In this document: positions 41,826 through 50,287 of the stretch, one piece after another | How the letters are laid out: the number at the start of each line of letters is the position of its first letter | Numbering within the stretch: the first letter of the stretch is position 1 | NCBI RefSeq assembly: GCF_000720635.1 | Contig: NZ_JOCF01000003.1 | Location: 186,001 to 250,000, forward strand | Length of the DNA: 64,000 nucleotides | Direction: 5' to 3' | Origin: Streptomyces sp. NRRL WC-3742 | GTDB lineage: Bacteria; Actinomycetota; Actinomycetes; Streptomycetales; Streptomycetaceae | Made by a program: the position numbers and the translations under genes | The notes under the pieces: generated by a model | The model's input: only the letters and a program-made list of their open reading frames with translations | The model's database searches: none | What the model was told of the DNA's origin: nothing

Positions 41826-42079
41826 GAGCCTCCACCTTCCGAGAGCCTCACTCCGCCTGACCGGCCCGGCGGTCCACGACGCGTCCGCGCGTGCCGGGAG
41901 TCGGCCGTATCCGCAGTGCCGCCCTCGACGACCCGATCTGCCCGAGCGCCCGGCGTTCGTAGGTGGCTCCAACCCGCCCTGGAGCAGCGGTGGTTGACGT
42001 CCCCCTCGCCGCGTCCTTCCTGCGCCCGGCCCATCCGCCAACAGTCCTGATCCGCTTCGGATCCCATGTGAGGATCGCC

Positions 42080-43315
42080 ATGCGAAAGAGCATCCTGACC
42101 CTTCGAGTGCTGACCGCCACGGTCATCGCCGCCCTCGCCGCCACGCTGCCGACGGGCGCCGCATCGGCGGCGGCCCCTGGCGGCCCGCCGCTGCCGCCGT
42201 CGCCGTCGCTTCCGCCGCTGACCGTCCTGACCGACGAGCCGGGGGCGGGCGGCGGGGACATCTTCGTCTCGCCGAACTCGGTCGCCGGCCAGTACGCCGG
42301 CGGCGTCGAGATCCTCAGCCCCGACGGCAGGAAGGTCGTCTGGTCGCACGCGGTTCCGGCCGGCCAGGAGGCCGCCGATTTCCGGAAGCAGACCTACCGG
42401 GGCAGGCCCGTGCTGACCTGGTGGCAGGGCACGGGCCTCGGCGGGCTCGCCAAGGGCGTCAACTACGTCTACGACGACCAGTACCGGAAGATCGCCGAGG
42501 TCAGGGCCGGGAACGGCTACTCCGCCGACGGCCACGAGTTCCTGATCACGCCCCGCAACACCGCGCTCATCCTCGCCTACGCCGAAGCCACCGCCGACCT
42601 CACCTCCATCGGCGGCCCGGCGAACCAGAAGGTGATCAACGGGATCGTGCAGGAGGTCGACATCCGCACGGGCAAGGTCCTGTTCGAGTGGAACAGCGCC
42701 GACCACGTGCCGTACGCGCAGAGCGAGCAGCCGCTGCCCGCCTCGGCGAGCACGCCGTGGGACTGGTTCCACATCAACTCGGTCAAGCCGGACGGCAAGG
42801 GGAAGTTGCTCGTCGACGCGCGCAACACCTGGACCGCCTACGAGGTGTCGCAGCACACCGGCGAGATCCTCTGGCAACTCGGCGGCAAGGCCGGCTCGTT
42901 CAAGCTGACCGCCGCACCGGGCCAGGTCCTGAACGACGCCGGAAAGATCTTCGCCTGGCAGCACGACCCGCAGCCGCTCGGGAACGGCCTCTACCGCATC
43001 TTCGACAACGAGGCCGCAGGCAGGGCGAACACCGGGACCGGGGTGGTCTCCCAACTCCCGTACAGCCGGGTGGTCACCGTGCGTCTGGACTTCAGGACGC
43101 ACGAGGCGACCCTGGTGGACTCCGTCGATCAGCCCGACGACCTCAGCGCCTCCTCGCAGGGCAACGCCCAGACGCTGCGCAACGGCGACCTCGTCGTCGG
43201 CTGGGGATCGCAGCCCTACGTCTCCGAGTTCAGCCGCTCCGGCGAGCTGTTGTTCAACGCCCGCTTCCCCGAAGGGGTGAACAGTTACCGCGCCTACCGG
43301 TTCGACTGGAAGTAG
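42080..43315 (+). CDS. Secreted arylsulfotransferase (ASST-like beta-propeller)
   Basis: The product is 411 residues from ATG 42080, AGGA 6 nt upstream. A Sec signal peptide ends near residue 32 (AASA). The mature part has the arylsulfotransferase family order: ILSPDGRKVVWSHAVP, GHEFLITPRNTALIL, NGIVQEVDIRTGKVLFEW, WDWFHINSVKPDGKGKLLVD, TGEILWQLGG, WQHDPQPLGNGLYRIFDN. PAPS-independent ASSTs move sulfate between phenolic compounds. Here the family His candidates are in GHEF, WFHIN and WQHDP. Control by the sulfur leader peptide upstream is likely. A 29-bp hairpin follows the stop. Confidence 0.88.
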   Translation: MRKSILTLRVLTATVIAALAATLPTGAASAAAPGGPPLPPSPSLPPLTVLTDEPGAGGGDIFVSPNSVAGQYAGGVEILSPDGRKVVWSHAVPAGQEAADFRKQTYRGRPVLTWWQGTGLGGLAKGVNYVYDDQYRKIAEVRAGNGYSADGHEFLITPRNTALILAYAEATADLTSIGGPANQKVINGIVQEVDIRTGKVLFEWNSADHVPYAQSEQPLPASASTPWDWFHINSVKPDGKGKLLVDARNTWTAYEVSQHTGEILWQLGGKAGSFKLTAAPGQVLNDAGKIFAWQHDPQPLGNGLYRIFDNEAAGRANTGTGVVSQLPYSRVVTVRLDFRTHEATLVDSVDQPDDLSASSQGNAQTLRNGDLVVGWGSQPYVSEFSRSGELLFNARFPEGVNSYRAYRFDWK

Positions 43316-43330
43316 CCGGTCCCCAGGGCG

Positions 43331-43359
43331 GAGGATGGGCGACCCCGCCGCCCATCCTC
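43331..43359 (+). terminator. Hairpin terminator of the arylsulfotransferase gene
   Basis: GAGGATGGGCG (43331-43341) pairs with CGCCCATCCTC (43349-43359) across a 7-nt loop, 15 nt after the stop. Confidence 0.85.
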
Positions 43360-43829
43360 CTCCGTGCCGCCATCGGCAGCGAAACCGCCCTGGCGGGTCC
43401 TGCGACCGCGCCCATGGCGCGAAGCTCCAAGTGCCGGGTGCCGTACGGCGGGTGGGGCGCAGCAACGTGATCCGGCCACCCGCCCACGCCGCACGGACGA
43501 CCGACGGCGGGCGAGAGGTAGCGCTGGGTAGAGATGACATGTACGCTGCGTGTCGCCGGTTGAGCGGTAAACGGGCCCGGCCGTTACTCCGTGGGGGGAG
43601 TCACGCCCAGGCCCGGTCGCCGGTCTGGCCCGGTTGCGCTTCGTGGGGGAGTCGCAGCCGGGCCGTTCGCCGGATGTAGGTCATATGCCCGCCCGGCGGC
43701 ACCGCCAGACGTGACAGCCGTCCAGCGGGAAGTCGATTCCGGGTCCGTCCGTCCAGAAGGGCTGCTCGACGGACGGGCGCAGACCGATCGCCATGCAGGG
43801 CCGGTACCGCGCGGTGGACCCCGGCCGAG
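43360..43829. other. Gap without a recognisable gene
   Basis: I see no convincing coding frame, tRNA or repeat in these 470 bp. The right half merges into the 5'-truncated beta-family gene. Confidence 0.5.
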
Positions 43830-44663
43830 CCACAGCTGATCACCATCGGCGCTGCCCCGCAGCCGACCGGCAGCGAAGCCTTCGAGCAGTGGCTCCTCAC
43901 GCTCATCCCTGCCTTTCGCACCACCGACCCTCCCGGATCCTTCGACGAGATCCGCCAGACCCAACTCGCGCACGGCGCAGGCGGATGCCTGCGCGTCGAC
44001 CTGCGCCACCTGCCCCCGACCCCGCGGGACTTGACGCAGGACGTGCTCGGCGCCCTCGGCGCGGTCGCCCTCCAACCGGAGAGCACCGACCTGCTCCTCG
44101 ACGCCGGCCACCTTCCCGACACCCGCACGGTCACCGTCCTCGCCCCGAGGGCACTCGAGGTCCTGGCCTGGGCGCGTGCGCTGCCCTGGCGGCACATCAC
44201 CCTCGGGGGTGGGGCCTTCCCTCCGACCCTGCGCCGGATCACCCCCAACGTCCTGACCGCGCTTCGCCGTTACGACCTGGACCTGTGGGAGCACGTCGCC
44301 CGACGGGCCGGAGGCCGACCGCCCGACTTCGGCGACCACGGCGTCACCCACTCCGACCCGCCCGCCCCCGCCCGGGTACGAGCCGCACCGGCCAACCTGT
44401 GCTACACCAGTGGTCGCCACTGGCACGTCCTCCGAGCCGTCGGCGCGGCAGGCGTGGACACGCTTCGGCTGTGCCGCCGGCTCACCCAGGCCGACATCTG
44501 GAGCGACAGCGACAGAGACCTGTCCTGGGGCGACGGTGAAATCCGGCTTCGCGCGTTCGGCCTCGCGGCCGGCCCCGGCGGTCCGAGCCAGCGGCGCGCC
44601 TGGGAGACCTCCCACCACCTCGCCGCCGTGATCCGGTCCATCGTGGAACGGGGCAGGCCCTGA
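43830..44663 (+). pseudogene. Beta-family protein, 5'-truncated
   Basis: The frame ending at 44663 reads back to an in-frame TAG near 43676, but there is no ATG, GTG or TTG before the TTG at 44031, while the homologous-looking sequence already begins near 43860 (EAFEQWLLTLIPAF, GGCLRVDLRHLPPTPRDL). C-terminal blocks (LPWRHITLGGGAFPPTL, DFGDHGVTH, NLCYTSGRHWHVLRAVG) fit the T4-beta-protein-like family, which is usually about 350 residues and has a conserved N-terminus that is missing here. Some beta-family proteins are linked to phage defence. A shortened product from 44031 (210 residues) is possible. Confidence 0.65.
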
Positions 44664-45157
44664 CGGCGCAGGCCCTGACGGGGGCAGGTCCTGACGGTGA
44701 CGGTTCCGGGCTCCGTTCCCGGTCCGCCCTGGACCTCCATGTCGATCGCGTCGCCGATCCGCACCCGGTGGCGCCGGCCGTCATCGACGTACTCGATCCG
44801 GACGACCTCCAGCCCGAGCATCTCGCCGACCGGCGGGCCGAGCCCATCCATCGGGCCGCCCAGCACACCGCAGGTGGATATTCCGGCACGGCCGGCCACC
44901 TTTCGTGAATTCGGCCGGACCCGTCGAACCGATGCGGGGAAGCCGATGCGTTGGGCGCGAAGCCGCTGGTAAGGGGTGGTGCCGCGGTTGCCGAACCCGG
45001 TGGCGTGTGCTGCGATGGAAGGTGTTTGGAGGGCTCTGCGAACACGGCGCGGACAGGGGGATCGAGGGCCTCCGCGCCCGGCGGCGATATCGGCGGTTCA
45101 CACCAACGGCGCAACGAGGCGCAATGACGCGGGCCTGAGCAGGATCAGAGGTGGACG
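44664..45157. other. Intergenic stretch, no confident gene
   Basis: A minus-strand frame with ATG at 44851 reads MDGLGPPVGEMLGLEVVRIE and looks protein-like for about 50 residues, but it has no ribosome site and runs into the end of the beta-family gene. I leave it uncalled. Nothing else is evident. Confidence 0.4.
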
Positions 45158-45652
45158 ATGTCTCCCATCGACGACAAGTGGCAGACGATCCAGTGGATCG
45201 GCTCTCCGGTGGACGCCGGCGGCGGTAGCGACGAGATGCCCAACCCCGACGGACGGGGGCGCTCCCGCGACTTCCAGAACGGAACGATCGAGTGGTCGCC
45301 CCAGACCGGCGCGTGCGAGGTGCACGGGGCGATCCGGGTGCACTACGCGCAGCTCGGTGGCCCCGAGGGCTTCCTCGGTTACCCGGTGACGGACGAGACC
45401 GGCACGCCTGACGGCGTCGGGCGCTTCAACCACTTCGAGAACGGGTCGATCTACTGGACCCCGAACACCGACGCGCACGAGGTGCACGGGGCCATCCGCG
45501 AGTACTGGTCACAACACGGTTGGGAGCGCGGACCGTTGGGCTACCCGACCACGGACGAGCGCGGACCGTCCGACCACCGGTCCAGCACCTTCCAGAACGG
45601 CACCCTCGAGTGGACGCCGTCCGGCGGCGTGCGCGTGGCGAACGACTTCTGA
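45158..45652 (+). CDS. LGFP-repeat protein
   Basis: The product is 164 residues from ATG 45158, with AGAGGTGG upstream. Repeats of about 50 residues each carry an LGFP-like element (GFLGYPVTDE, GPLGYPTTDE) followed by a strand such as FENGSIYWTPNT or FQNGTLEWTPSG. LGFP repeats are thought to bind the cell wall or glycan. There is no signal peptide, so either the protein is cytoplasmic or it leaves by another route. Confidence 0.88.
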   Translation: MSPIDDKWQTIQWIGSPVDAGGGSDEMPNPDGRGRSRDFQNGTIEWSPQTGACEVHGAIRVHYAQLGGPEGFLGYPVTDETGTPDGVGRFNHFENGSIYWTPNTDAHEVHGAIREYWSQHGWERGPLGYPTTDERGPSDHRSSTFQNGTLEWTPSGGVRVANDF

Positions 45653-45857
45653 GCCAAGTGCCGCCGGCCCGGCCCGATGCCGGTCGCCGGCACCCGGCTC
45701 CCATCATCGACCAGGGTCACGGTCCCGGCTCCCGCCGTCCCCGGAGCCCGGTCCCGTGCTCGGTCTCGTCCCGGACGAGGAGGAATTCCCCTGGTCCCGG
45801 ATGGTCTGCTGGAGTCCGCCGGAAGTCACCGGCAGTACCCAGCAGAGGAGTTGACCC

Positions 45858-47036
45858 GTGCGGGAGCACGCATCACCCAGCCTCACCTCCAGCCGTCGCC
45901 CGTCCGTCCGCCGGCACGGGACGGCCGTCGTCATCGCCCTGGCCACCGCCGCCCTGACGGCCGGAGTCCTGGCACCCGGCGCCGCCTTCGGGGCCCCTCG
46001 GACCGACCACGTCCAGGCCGGCCTCGACGCCCTCGTCAGGGACGACGGCCTGCCCGCCGCCCTCGCCAGTGTCAGGACGCGCGACGGCCGTACCCGCACC
46101 TACACCGCCGGTGTCGGCGACCTCGCCACCGGCGCCCGCGTACCCAAGGACGGCCAGATACGCGCCGGGAGCAACACCAAGACCTTCACGGCCGTCGTCG
46201 TCCTCCAGCTCGTCGCCGAAGGAAGGATCGGCCTCGACGCCGCCGTGGACACCTACCTGCCCGGTCTCGTGCGCGGCGACGGCATCGACGGACGCACCGT
46301 CACCGTCCGCCAACTCCTCCAGCACACCAGCGGACTGCCCGACTACATGGACGACCCCGCGTTCGCGGACTTCACCGCCGTGCAGTACCGCTACTTCGAG
46401 CCGCGCGAACTCCTCGACCGCGCCCTCGTCCAGAAGGCCCTCTTCGCGCCGGGGACCGGCTGGATGTACAGCAACACCAACTTCCTGCTGGCCGGACTGA
46501 TCATCCAGAAGGTCACCGGCCGGCCCGTCGGCGAGGAGATCACCAAGCGCGTCATCGACCGCGTCGGCCTGCGCCACACCTACTTCCCCGCCTCGGGCGA
46601 CACCACCGTCCACGAGGCCCACCCCCACGGCTACTACCGGCGCACCCCGGACTCTCCTCGGGTCGACTTCACCGACATGGATGCCTCGATGGCCTGGGCG
46701 ACGGGGGCGATCGTCTCGACCAACACCGACCTCAACACCTTCTTCACCGCGGTCCTCGACGGCCGCCTCCTGCCCCCGGCCCAGCTCGCCGAGATGCGCA
46801 CCACCGTCCCCGCCGAACTCCTGGGTCCGGGGATCCGCTACGGCCTGGGCATCCAGAGCAGGCCGCTGTCCTGCGGCGGCCTGGCCTGGGGCCACGGCGG
46901 GACCGCCCCCGGCTACCGCTCCCGAGGCGGCGTCACCGACGACGGCCGTGCCGCCTCGATCGCCGTCACCGCCGTCCCGGACGCCAAGGGCGCGCAGGAC
47001 ATGGCGGACGCGCTGGACGCGGCCCTCTGTCGCTGA
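45858..47036 (+). CDS. Secreted serine hydrolase (class C beta-lactamase/DD-carboxypeptidase-like)
   Basis: The product is 392 residues from GTG 45858, behind GAGGAG at 7 nt. A signal peptide covers about 1-46. Active-site motifs are S105-N-T-K108, Y204-S-N206 and H346-G-G, which places it in the family of D-Ala-D-Ala carboxypeptidases, esterases and class C beta-lactamases; EstB and DD-peptidase relatives cannot be told apart by sequence alone. Likely substrates are peptidoglycan stem peptides or esters. Confidence 0.92.
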   Translation: MREHASPSLTSSRRPSVRRHGTAVVIALATAALTAGVLAPGAAFGAPRTDHVQAGLDALVRDDGLPAALASVRTRDGRTRTYTAGVGDLATGARVPKDGQIRAGSNTKTFTAVVVLQLVAEGRIGLDAAVDTYLPGLVRGDGIDGRTVTVRQLLQHTSGLPDYMDDPAFADFTAVQYRYFEPRELLDRALVQKALFAPGTGWMYSNTNFLLAGLIIQKVTGRPVGEEITKRVIDRVGLRHTYFPASGDTTVHEAHPHGYYRRTPDSPRVDFTDMDASMAWATGAIVSTNTDLNTFFTAVLDGRLLPPAQLAEMRTTVPAELLGPGIRYGLGIQSRPLSCGGLAWGHGGTAPGYRSRGGVTDDGRAASIAVTAVPDAKGAQDMADALDAALCR

Positions 47037-47080
47037 CGGGGCCCGGCCGCCGTGGTCGTCCGCCCGGTCCCTCGGCCTGC

Positions 47081-47145
47081 GCTCGTGACGCTCGTGACGC
47101 TCGTGACGCTCGTGAGCGGAGTCTGACGCTCATGAGCGGAGTCCG
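47081..47145. repeat. Tandem 9-bp repeats (GCTCGTGAC) and a duplicated 15-mer
   Basis: Four consecutive copies of GCTCGTGAC/G lie at 47081-47116. The following CTCGTGAGCGGAGTC recurs as CTCATGAGCGGAGTC, and this second copy supplies the stop region of the TetR gene. It is a small slippage array between two convergent genes. Confidence 0.85.
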
Positions 47146-47711
47146 GGGCCCGGGAGTGCCGAGAGCAGCGCCGCGGCGGCCCTGTCGAAGGGGGCGACAC
47201 TGCCCGCGGCGCGACAGAGGATGTGGGCGCCTTCGAGCGTGGTGATCATGAGGGTCGCCAGATCGGCGGCCCGGGACGGGTCCATTCCCGCGTGGGTGAG
47301 CTTTCCGGCCAGCTCGCCCTCCCACCCGTTGAACGCCTCGGCCGCCACGGCGCACAGGCCGCCCTGGTCCGCGATGGCCGCACCGCCGTCGACGGTGACC
47401 GCCGCGATCGCGCAGCCGCCGCCTCCGGCGGACGCCTCCACGACGGGGCGGACGTTCCCGAGGAACGCCTCGACGACCTCGCGCGGCGTCTGTGCCGGTA
47501 GCGCGTGCAGGTGGCCGCGGACGTCCTCACCGTGGCGGCGAGCGGCTTCGAGCGCGAGTTGCTGCTTGCCGTCCGGGAAGTGGTGGTAGATCGCCCCGCG
47601 CGCGGCACCGCTCTCGGCCAGGACGTCGCTGAAGGTCATCGCGGCCAGGCCGTGGCGCTGCAGCAGTCCGATCGCTGCGTCGATCATGCGGTTCCTCGTG
47701 TCTGCGGCCAT
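47130..47711 (-). CDS. TetR-family regulator (YcdC/LmrA-like C-terminal domain)
   Basis: The product is 193 residues from ATG 47711, with AAGGGGG upstream; an upstream in-frame start at 47738 would place the start inside the operator. The HTH (MTFSDVLAESGAARGAIYHH, FPDGKQQL) and the C-terminal part with GGGGCAIAAVTVD and FNGWEGELAGKL match TetR proteins of the TetR_C_33/LmrA-YxaF type. It is divergent from a small monooxygenase gene and probably represses it through the palindrome at 47725-47777. Confidence 0.92.
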   Translation of the reverse strand: MAADTRNRMIDAAIGLLQRHGLAAMTFSDVLAESGAARGAIYHHFPDGKQQLALEAARRHGEDVRGHLHALPAQTPREVVEAFLGNVRPVVEASAGGGGCAIAAVTVDGGAAIADQGGLCAVAAEAFNGWEGELAGKLTHAGMDPSRAADLATLMITTLEGAHILCRAAGSVAPFDRAAAALLSALPGPGLRS

Positions 47712-47724
47712 CGCAACCCCCTTG

Positions 47725-47777
47725 ACTAGTACGGCCATCCTAGTCCATGCTCATGGCACTAGGACGCACGTACTAGT
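47725..47777. promoter_or_regulatory. Nested palindromic operator between TetR and the YdhR-like gene
   Basis: ACTAGTACG (47725-47733) pairs with CGTACTAGT (47769-47777); inside them CCTAGTCCATG faces CATGGCACTAGG. All four arms contain CTAG or CTAGT, so this looks like two overlapping TetR sites. A TTGACT box overlaps the left arm. Confidence 0.8.
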
Positions 47778-47814
47778 AGCGCGGGCCGGACAGGCCCCGA
47801 ACCGGAGGTTCGTG

Positions 47815-48123
47815 ATGGGCAAGACGTTTCTCTACACCGAGATCCAGGCGGCAGTACCGTTCGAACAATTCGACTGGCAGCAGGTCAACGCGGCCTTGAA
47901 GACCGCACCGGGACTCATCCGCAAGACCTGGCTGTCCGGGATCGGCACCCACACCATCGGCGGCTTCTACGAGTTCGACAGCGCCGAGAACGCCCTGGCC
48001 TTCGCCCAGGGCCCCTTCGCCGAGGAAGCCCGCCGGGCCGGCTGCCCGGCCACGACCCGGCTGTTCGACGGCGAGGTCGTCAAGGACGCCAGCGTCGACC
48101 TGAACTCGCCCTACTACGGCTGA
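47815..48123 (+). CDS. YdhR-like small monooxygenase-fold protein
   Basis: The product is 102 residues from ATG 47815, GGAGG 6 nt upstream. IRKTWLSGIGTHTIGGFYEF followed by SAENALAFAQGPFAEEARR matches YdhR/ABM-type dimeric alpha-beta proteins. It is the target gene next to the TetR regulator, and this TetR-YdhR pairing is common. A detoxifying role towards small aromatics or quinones is typical of the fold and is inferred here. Confidence 0.88.
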   Translation: MGKTFLYTEIQAAVPFEQFDWQQVNAALKTAPGLIRKTWLSGIGTHTIGGFYEFDSAENALAFAQGPFAEEARRAGCPATTRLFDGEVVKDASVDLNSPYYG

Positions 48124-48215
48124 CGGTCGCTCCGGCCCCGGACGCCGCCTCGCCCCGTGCCCTGAGCCCTGAGCCCTGGGCCTGGGGCGAGGCGGCCCGA
48201 CGGAAAGTCATCGCG

Positions 48216-48941
48216 ATGAACACCACGCGGTACCCCGAGAACAGTGTGTGCTGGATCGACCTCGGCACCCCCGACATGGAGGCGACGGCGGCGTTCTACA
48301 CCGCGCTGTTCGGTTGGACCGTCCACCCGCCGGACGCCGACGGCTACCGGCTCTGCACCCTGCGCGGACGACTCGTCGCCGCCCTGGGGCCCGCCGAGGA
48401 CCCCGGTGCGCCCTACTGGACGATCAACGTCACCGTGGCGGACATCCGGGCCGCCGTCACCCGCTTCGCGCGCCTGGGAGCCCGGATCGTCGTGGAACCC
48501 ACCAGGGTCGGGACGCTCGGCCACGCCGCCGTCACCCTCGACCCCGTGGGCGCACCGCTCTCACTCTGGCAACCCGGCACCCACACCGGCATGGAACTGA
48601 CCCACGAACCGGGCACCTTCGCCGGCCTCAGCCTTCTCACCGACCGACCCGAGCGGGCCGCCGCCTTCTACCGACCGGCCCTGCACTGGAACCCCGATCC
48701 CGCGCACACCGGGTTCCGGCTGCCGGACAACACCCTTGCCACCACCGGCCCGCGACCGGGGAGCCCGACGGCGCAGCGAGCCCTCTGGCTCGTCGGCTTC
48801 GCCAGCGCCGGTCCAGAGGACGACGCCGCGCTGGCCCGGCGCCTCGGTGCGACCGAGGTCCGCCGGGACGACTCCGGCGGGGACGTGGTCCTGCGCGATC
48901 CCACCGGCGCCCTGTTCGGCCTCACCCGGCACCCGCAGTAG
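48216..48941 (+). CDS. VOC-family protein (two glyoxalase-like units)
   Basis: The product is 241 residues: CWIDLGTPDMEATAAFYTAL starts the first beta-alpha-beta-beta-beta unit and FAGLSLLTDRPERAAAFYRP the second; DPVGAPLSLWQPG and DPTGALFGLTRHPQ end them. VOC proteins bind a metal or drugs (glyoxalase, dioxygenase, bleomycin-resistance types). The second unit has lost the usual His/Glu ligands where I can judge, so it may be a binding protein. Direct repeats of GCCCTGA/G lie in the 92-bp gap before it. Confidence 0.85.
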   Translation: MNTTRYPENSVCWIDLGTPDMEATAAFYTALFGWTVHPPDADGYRLCTLRGRLVAALGPAEDPGAPYWTINVTVADIRAAVTRFARLGARIVVEPTRVGTLGHAAVTLDPVGAPLSLWQPGTHTGMELTHEPGTFAGLSLLTDRPERAAAFYRPALHWNPDPAHTGFRLPDNTLATTGPRPGSPTAQRALWLVGFASAGPEDDAALARRLGATEVRRDDSGGDVVLRDPTGALFGLTRHPQ

Positions 48942-48958
48942 GGCCCGGTCGGCGCCTG

Positions 48959-49813
48959 TCAGTACCGGATCGGCGGTTGACCGCTCGCGCCCGTGACGCG
49001 CAGTTGGTAGGGCTGCCGGCGCCGGTGCCAGAGGGCGCTCGTTCCGCAGGCGCCGAGGACCGCTCCGAGGGCGTGGAGCATCGCGTTCCGGACGGCCGTA
49101 CGGGACTTCACCGCCGACGCGGCGGTCGGAGTGTCGCTGTCCGCGAGGGCGGACAGCCGACGGGACGGATTCCAGCCAACGCTGGCGACGGTGATCCTGT
49201 CGTCCTCGAGGCCGTGTTCGAGGCCGCCCTCGAGACTGTCCTCGAGATCGGCCGACGAGCACGGGCCGAGCGTGATGCCGGGCTCCCCGGGCAGGGCGGC
49301 GACCGGTAGGGCGGCGAGCGCGGCGCTGCGCCGGAGGGAGGTGACGAGGCCGGGGCTGAACTCGAGGCCGGGCGGTATCCGTCCGGGCGAACTGCGGGGG
49401 AGCGCCCTCGAGTTGGCCGCCGGGCCTGGGCCGCTGGTGCCGTGCACCCGGGTCTCCCAACCCGGCTTGCTGCGCTCCACGGTGATGCCCAGGGCCGGAA
49501 GGAACTCGCCCAGTGCGTTGACCATGCTGGCGGACACGACCTGGCGCGCCCGGAAAGCGGGCTGCTGCGGCTGCTCCATGGCGGCTGCGGAGGCCAGGCG
49601 CGCCGACGGCTCCCAGTGAAGGGCGATCAGACCGGCACACCGGTCGCGGTCGTCCAGGGGCTCGGCCGGCCGCAGTTGGACGCCGGGGCCGTGACCGCCG
49701 AAGGCGACGGGCAGCCCCGCCAGCAGAACCGCCTCGATGACGCGATCGGCGAGGACCGGATCGAAGCGCAGGCCCGCACCGGAGGGCGAGGCGGATGAGA
49801 TGACCGCGACCAC
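48959..49813 (-). CDS. Hypothetical protein
   Basis: The product is 284 residues from GTG 49813, with GGAGG 6 nt upstream, a good ribosome site that favours a real gene. I recognise no domain. The middle is Pro/Ser/Arg-rich and the C-terminus contains a hydrophobic NAMLHALGAVLGACGTSALW. An acidic repeat LEDSLEGGLEHGLEDD sits at about 190-205. Nothing in the neighbourhood suggests a function. Confidence 0.6.
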   Translation of the reverse strand: MVAVISSASPSGAGLRFDPVLADRVIEAVLLAGLPVAFGGHGPGVQLRPAEPLDDRDRCAGLIALHWEPSARLASAAAMEQPQQPAFRARQVVSASMVNALGEFLPALGITVERSKPGWETRVHGTSGPGPAANSRALPRSSPGRIPPGLEFSPGLVTSLRRSAALAALPVAALPGEPGITLGPCSSADLEDSLEGGLEHGLEDDRITVASVGWNPSRRLSALADSDTPTAASAVKSRTAVRNAMLHALGAVLGACGTSALWHRRRQPYQLRVTGASGQPPIRY

Positions 49814-50125
49814 GTACGTCCTCCTCGGTGCCCGAGTAGCCCCCGCTCTGTCCGCGAGAGGCTACCGCCGCCGGTCCCAACTCGTCGGCGAATCCCGGAA
49901 CTGGCCGGCTCCGGCCTCGCACCCGAGCCCGGCGCGCTGCTGCCGAGGGCAACGAGTTCTGCGTCCACTAGCTACAAACTGAAGATGTTTCAGCCATAAG
50001 GAAGCCGCAGCGGACCAGCCGGTCAGCTGCGGCTTCCGCTTCCATGTACGGAAAAGTCGGCAAAACTAGGCGAGTTGGCAGCGATGGATCAGGCCACGCT
50101 CCGCGTTGATCATTTTCACTAAACA

Positions 50126-50224
50126 TTGACTCCCTTTGTGTGCTGAGTGAATGATCGGGACCCGTGACCGGCCGTCCGAATCGGTACTGGGGGCCGGACG
50201 GCAACGCCGAACGCAGGTCACGGG
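50126..50224 (+). promoter_or_regulatory. Promoter and strongly structured leader of the NlpC/P60-like gene
   Basis: TTGACT (50126-50131), 18 nt, AATGAT (50150-50155) is a good vegetative-type promoter. The transcript would begin near 50161, exactly where a nested stem starts: CCCGTGACC (50161-50169) with GGTCACGGG (50216-50224), and inside it GCCGTCC (50171-50177) with GGACGGC (50196-50202). An imperfect AT-rich palindrome (50108-50120 with 50146-50156) overlaps the promoter. The rest of 49814-50287 holds no confident gene. Confidence 0.65.
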
Positions 50225-50287
50225 CCGCCTGTCGAACACGCGGCTGGCGGCCATTCACCCATCCATCGCCCAAGGGGGGCACCCTTT

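Noticed and set aside
44402..44899. Small minus-strand gene with MDGLGPPVGEMLGLEVVRIE
   Set aside because: It has no ribosome site, no homologue that I recognise, and overlaps the end of the beta-family gene.
49968..50127. Short minus-strand frame beginning MFSENDQRGAWPDPSLPTRL
   Set aside because: It is 52 codons, with a poorly spaced ribosome site and no recognised family; a hairpin (50000-50047) lies inside it. It may be a fragment.
50126..50287. c-di-AMP (ydaO) riboswitch before the NlpC/P60-like gene
   Set aside because: The genomic context is right, but the conserved sequence blocks of that riboswitch are not visible; only generic stems are.
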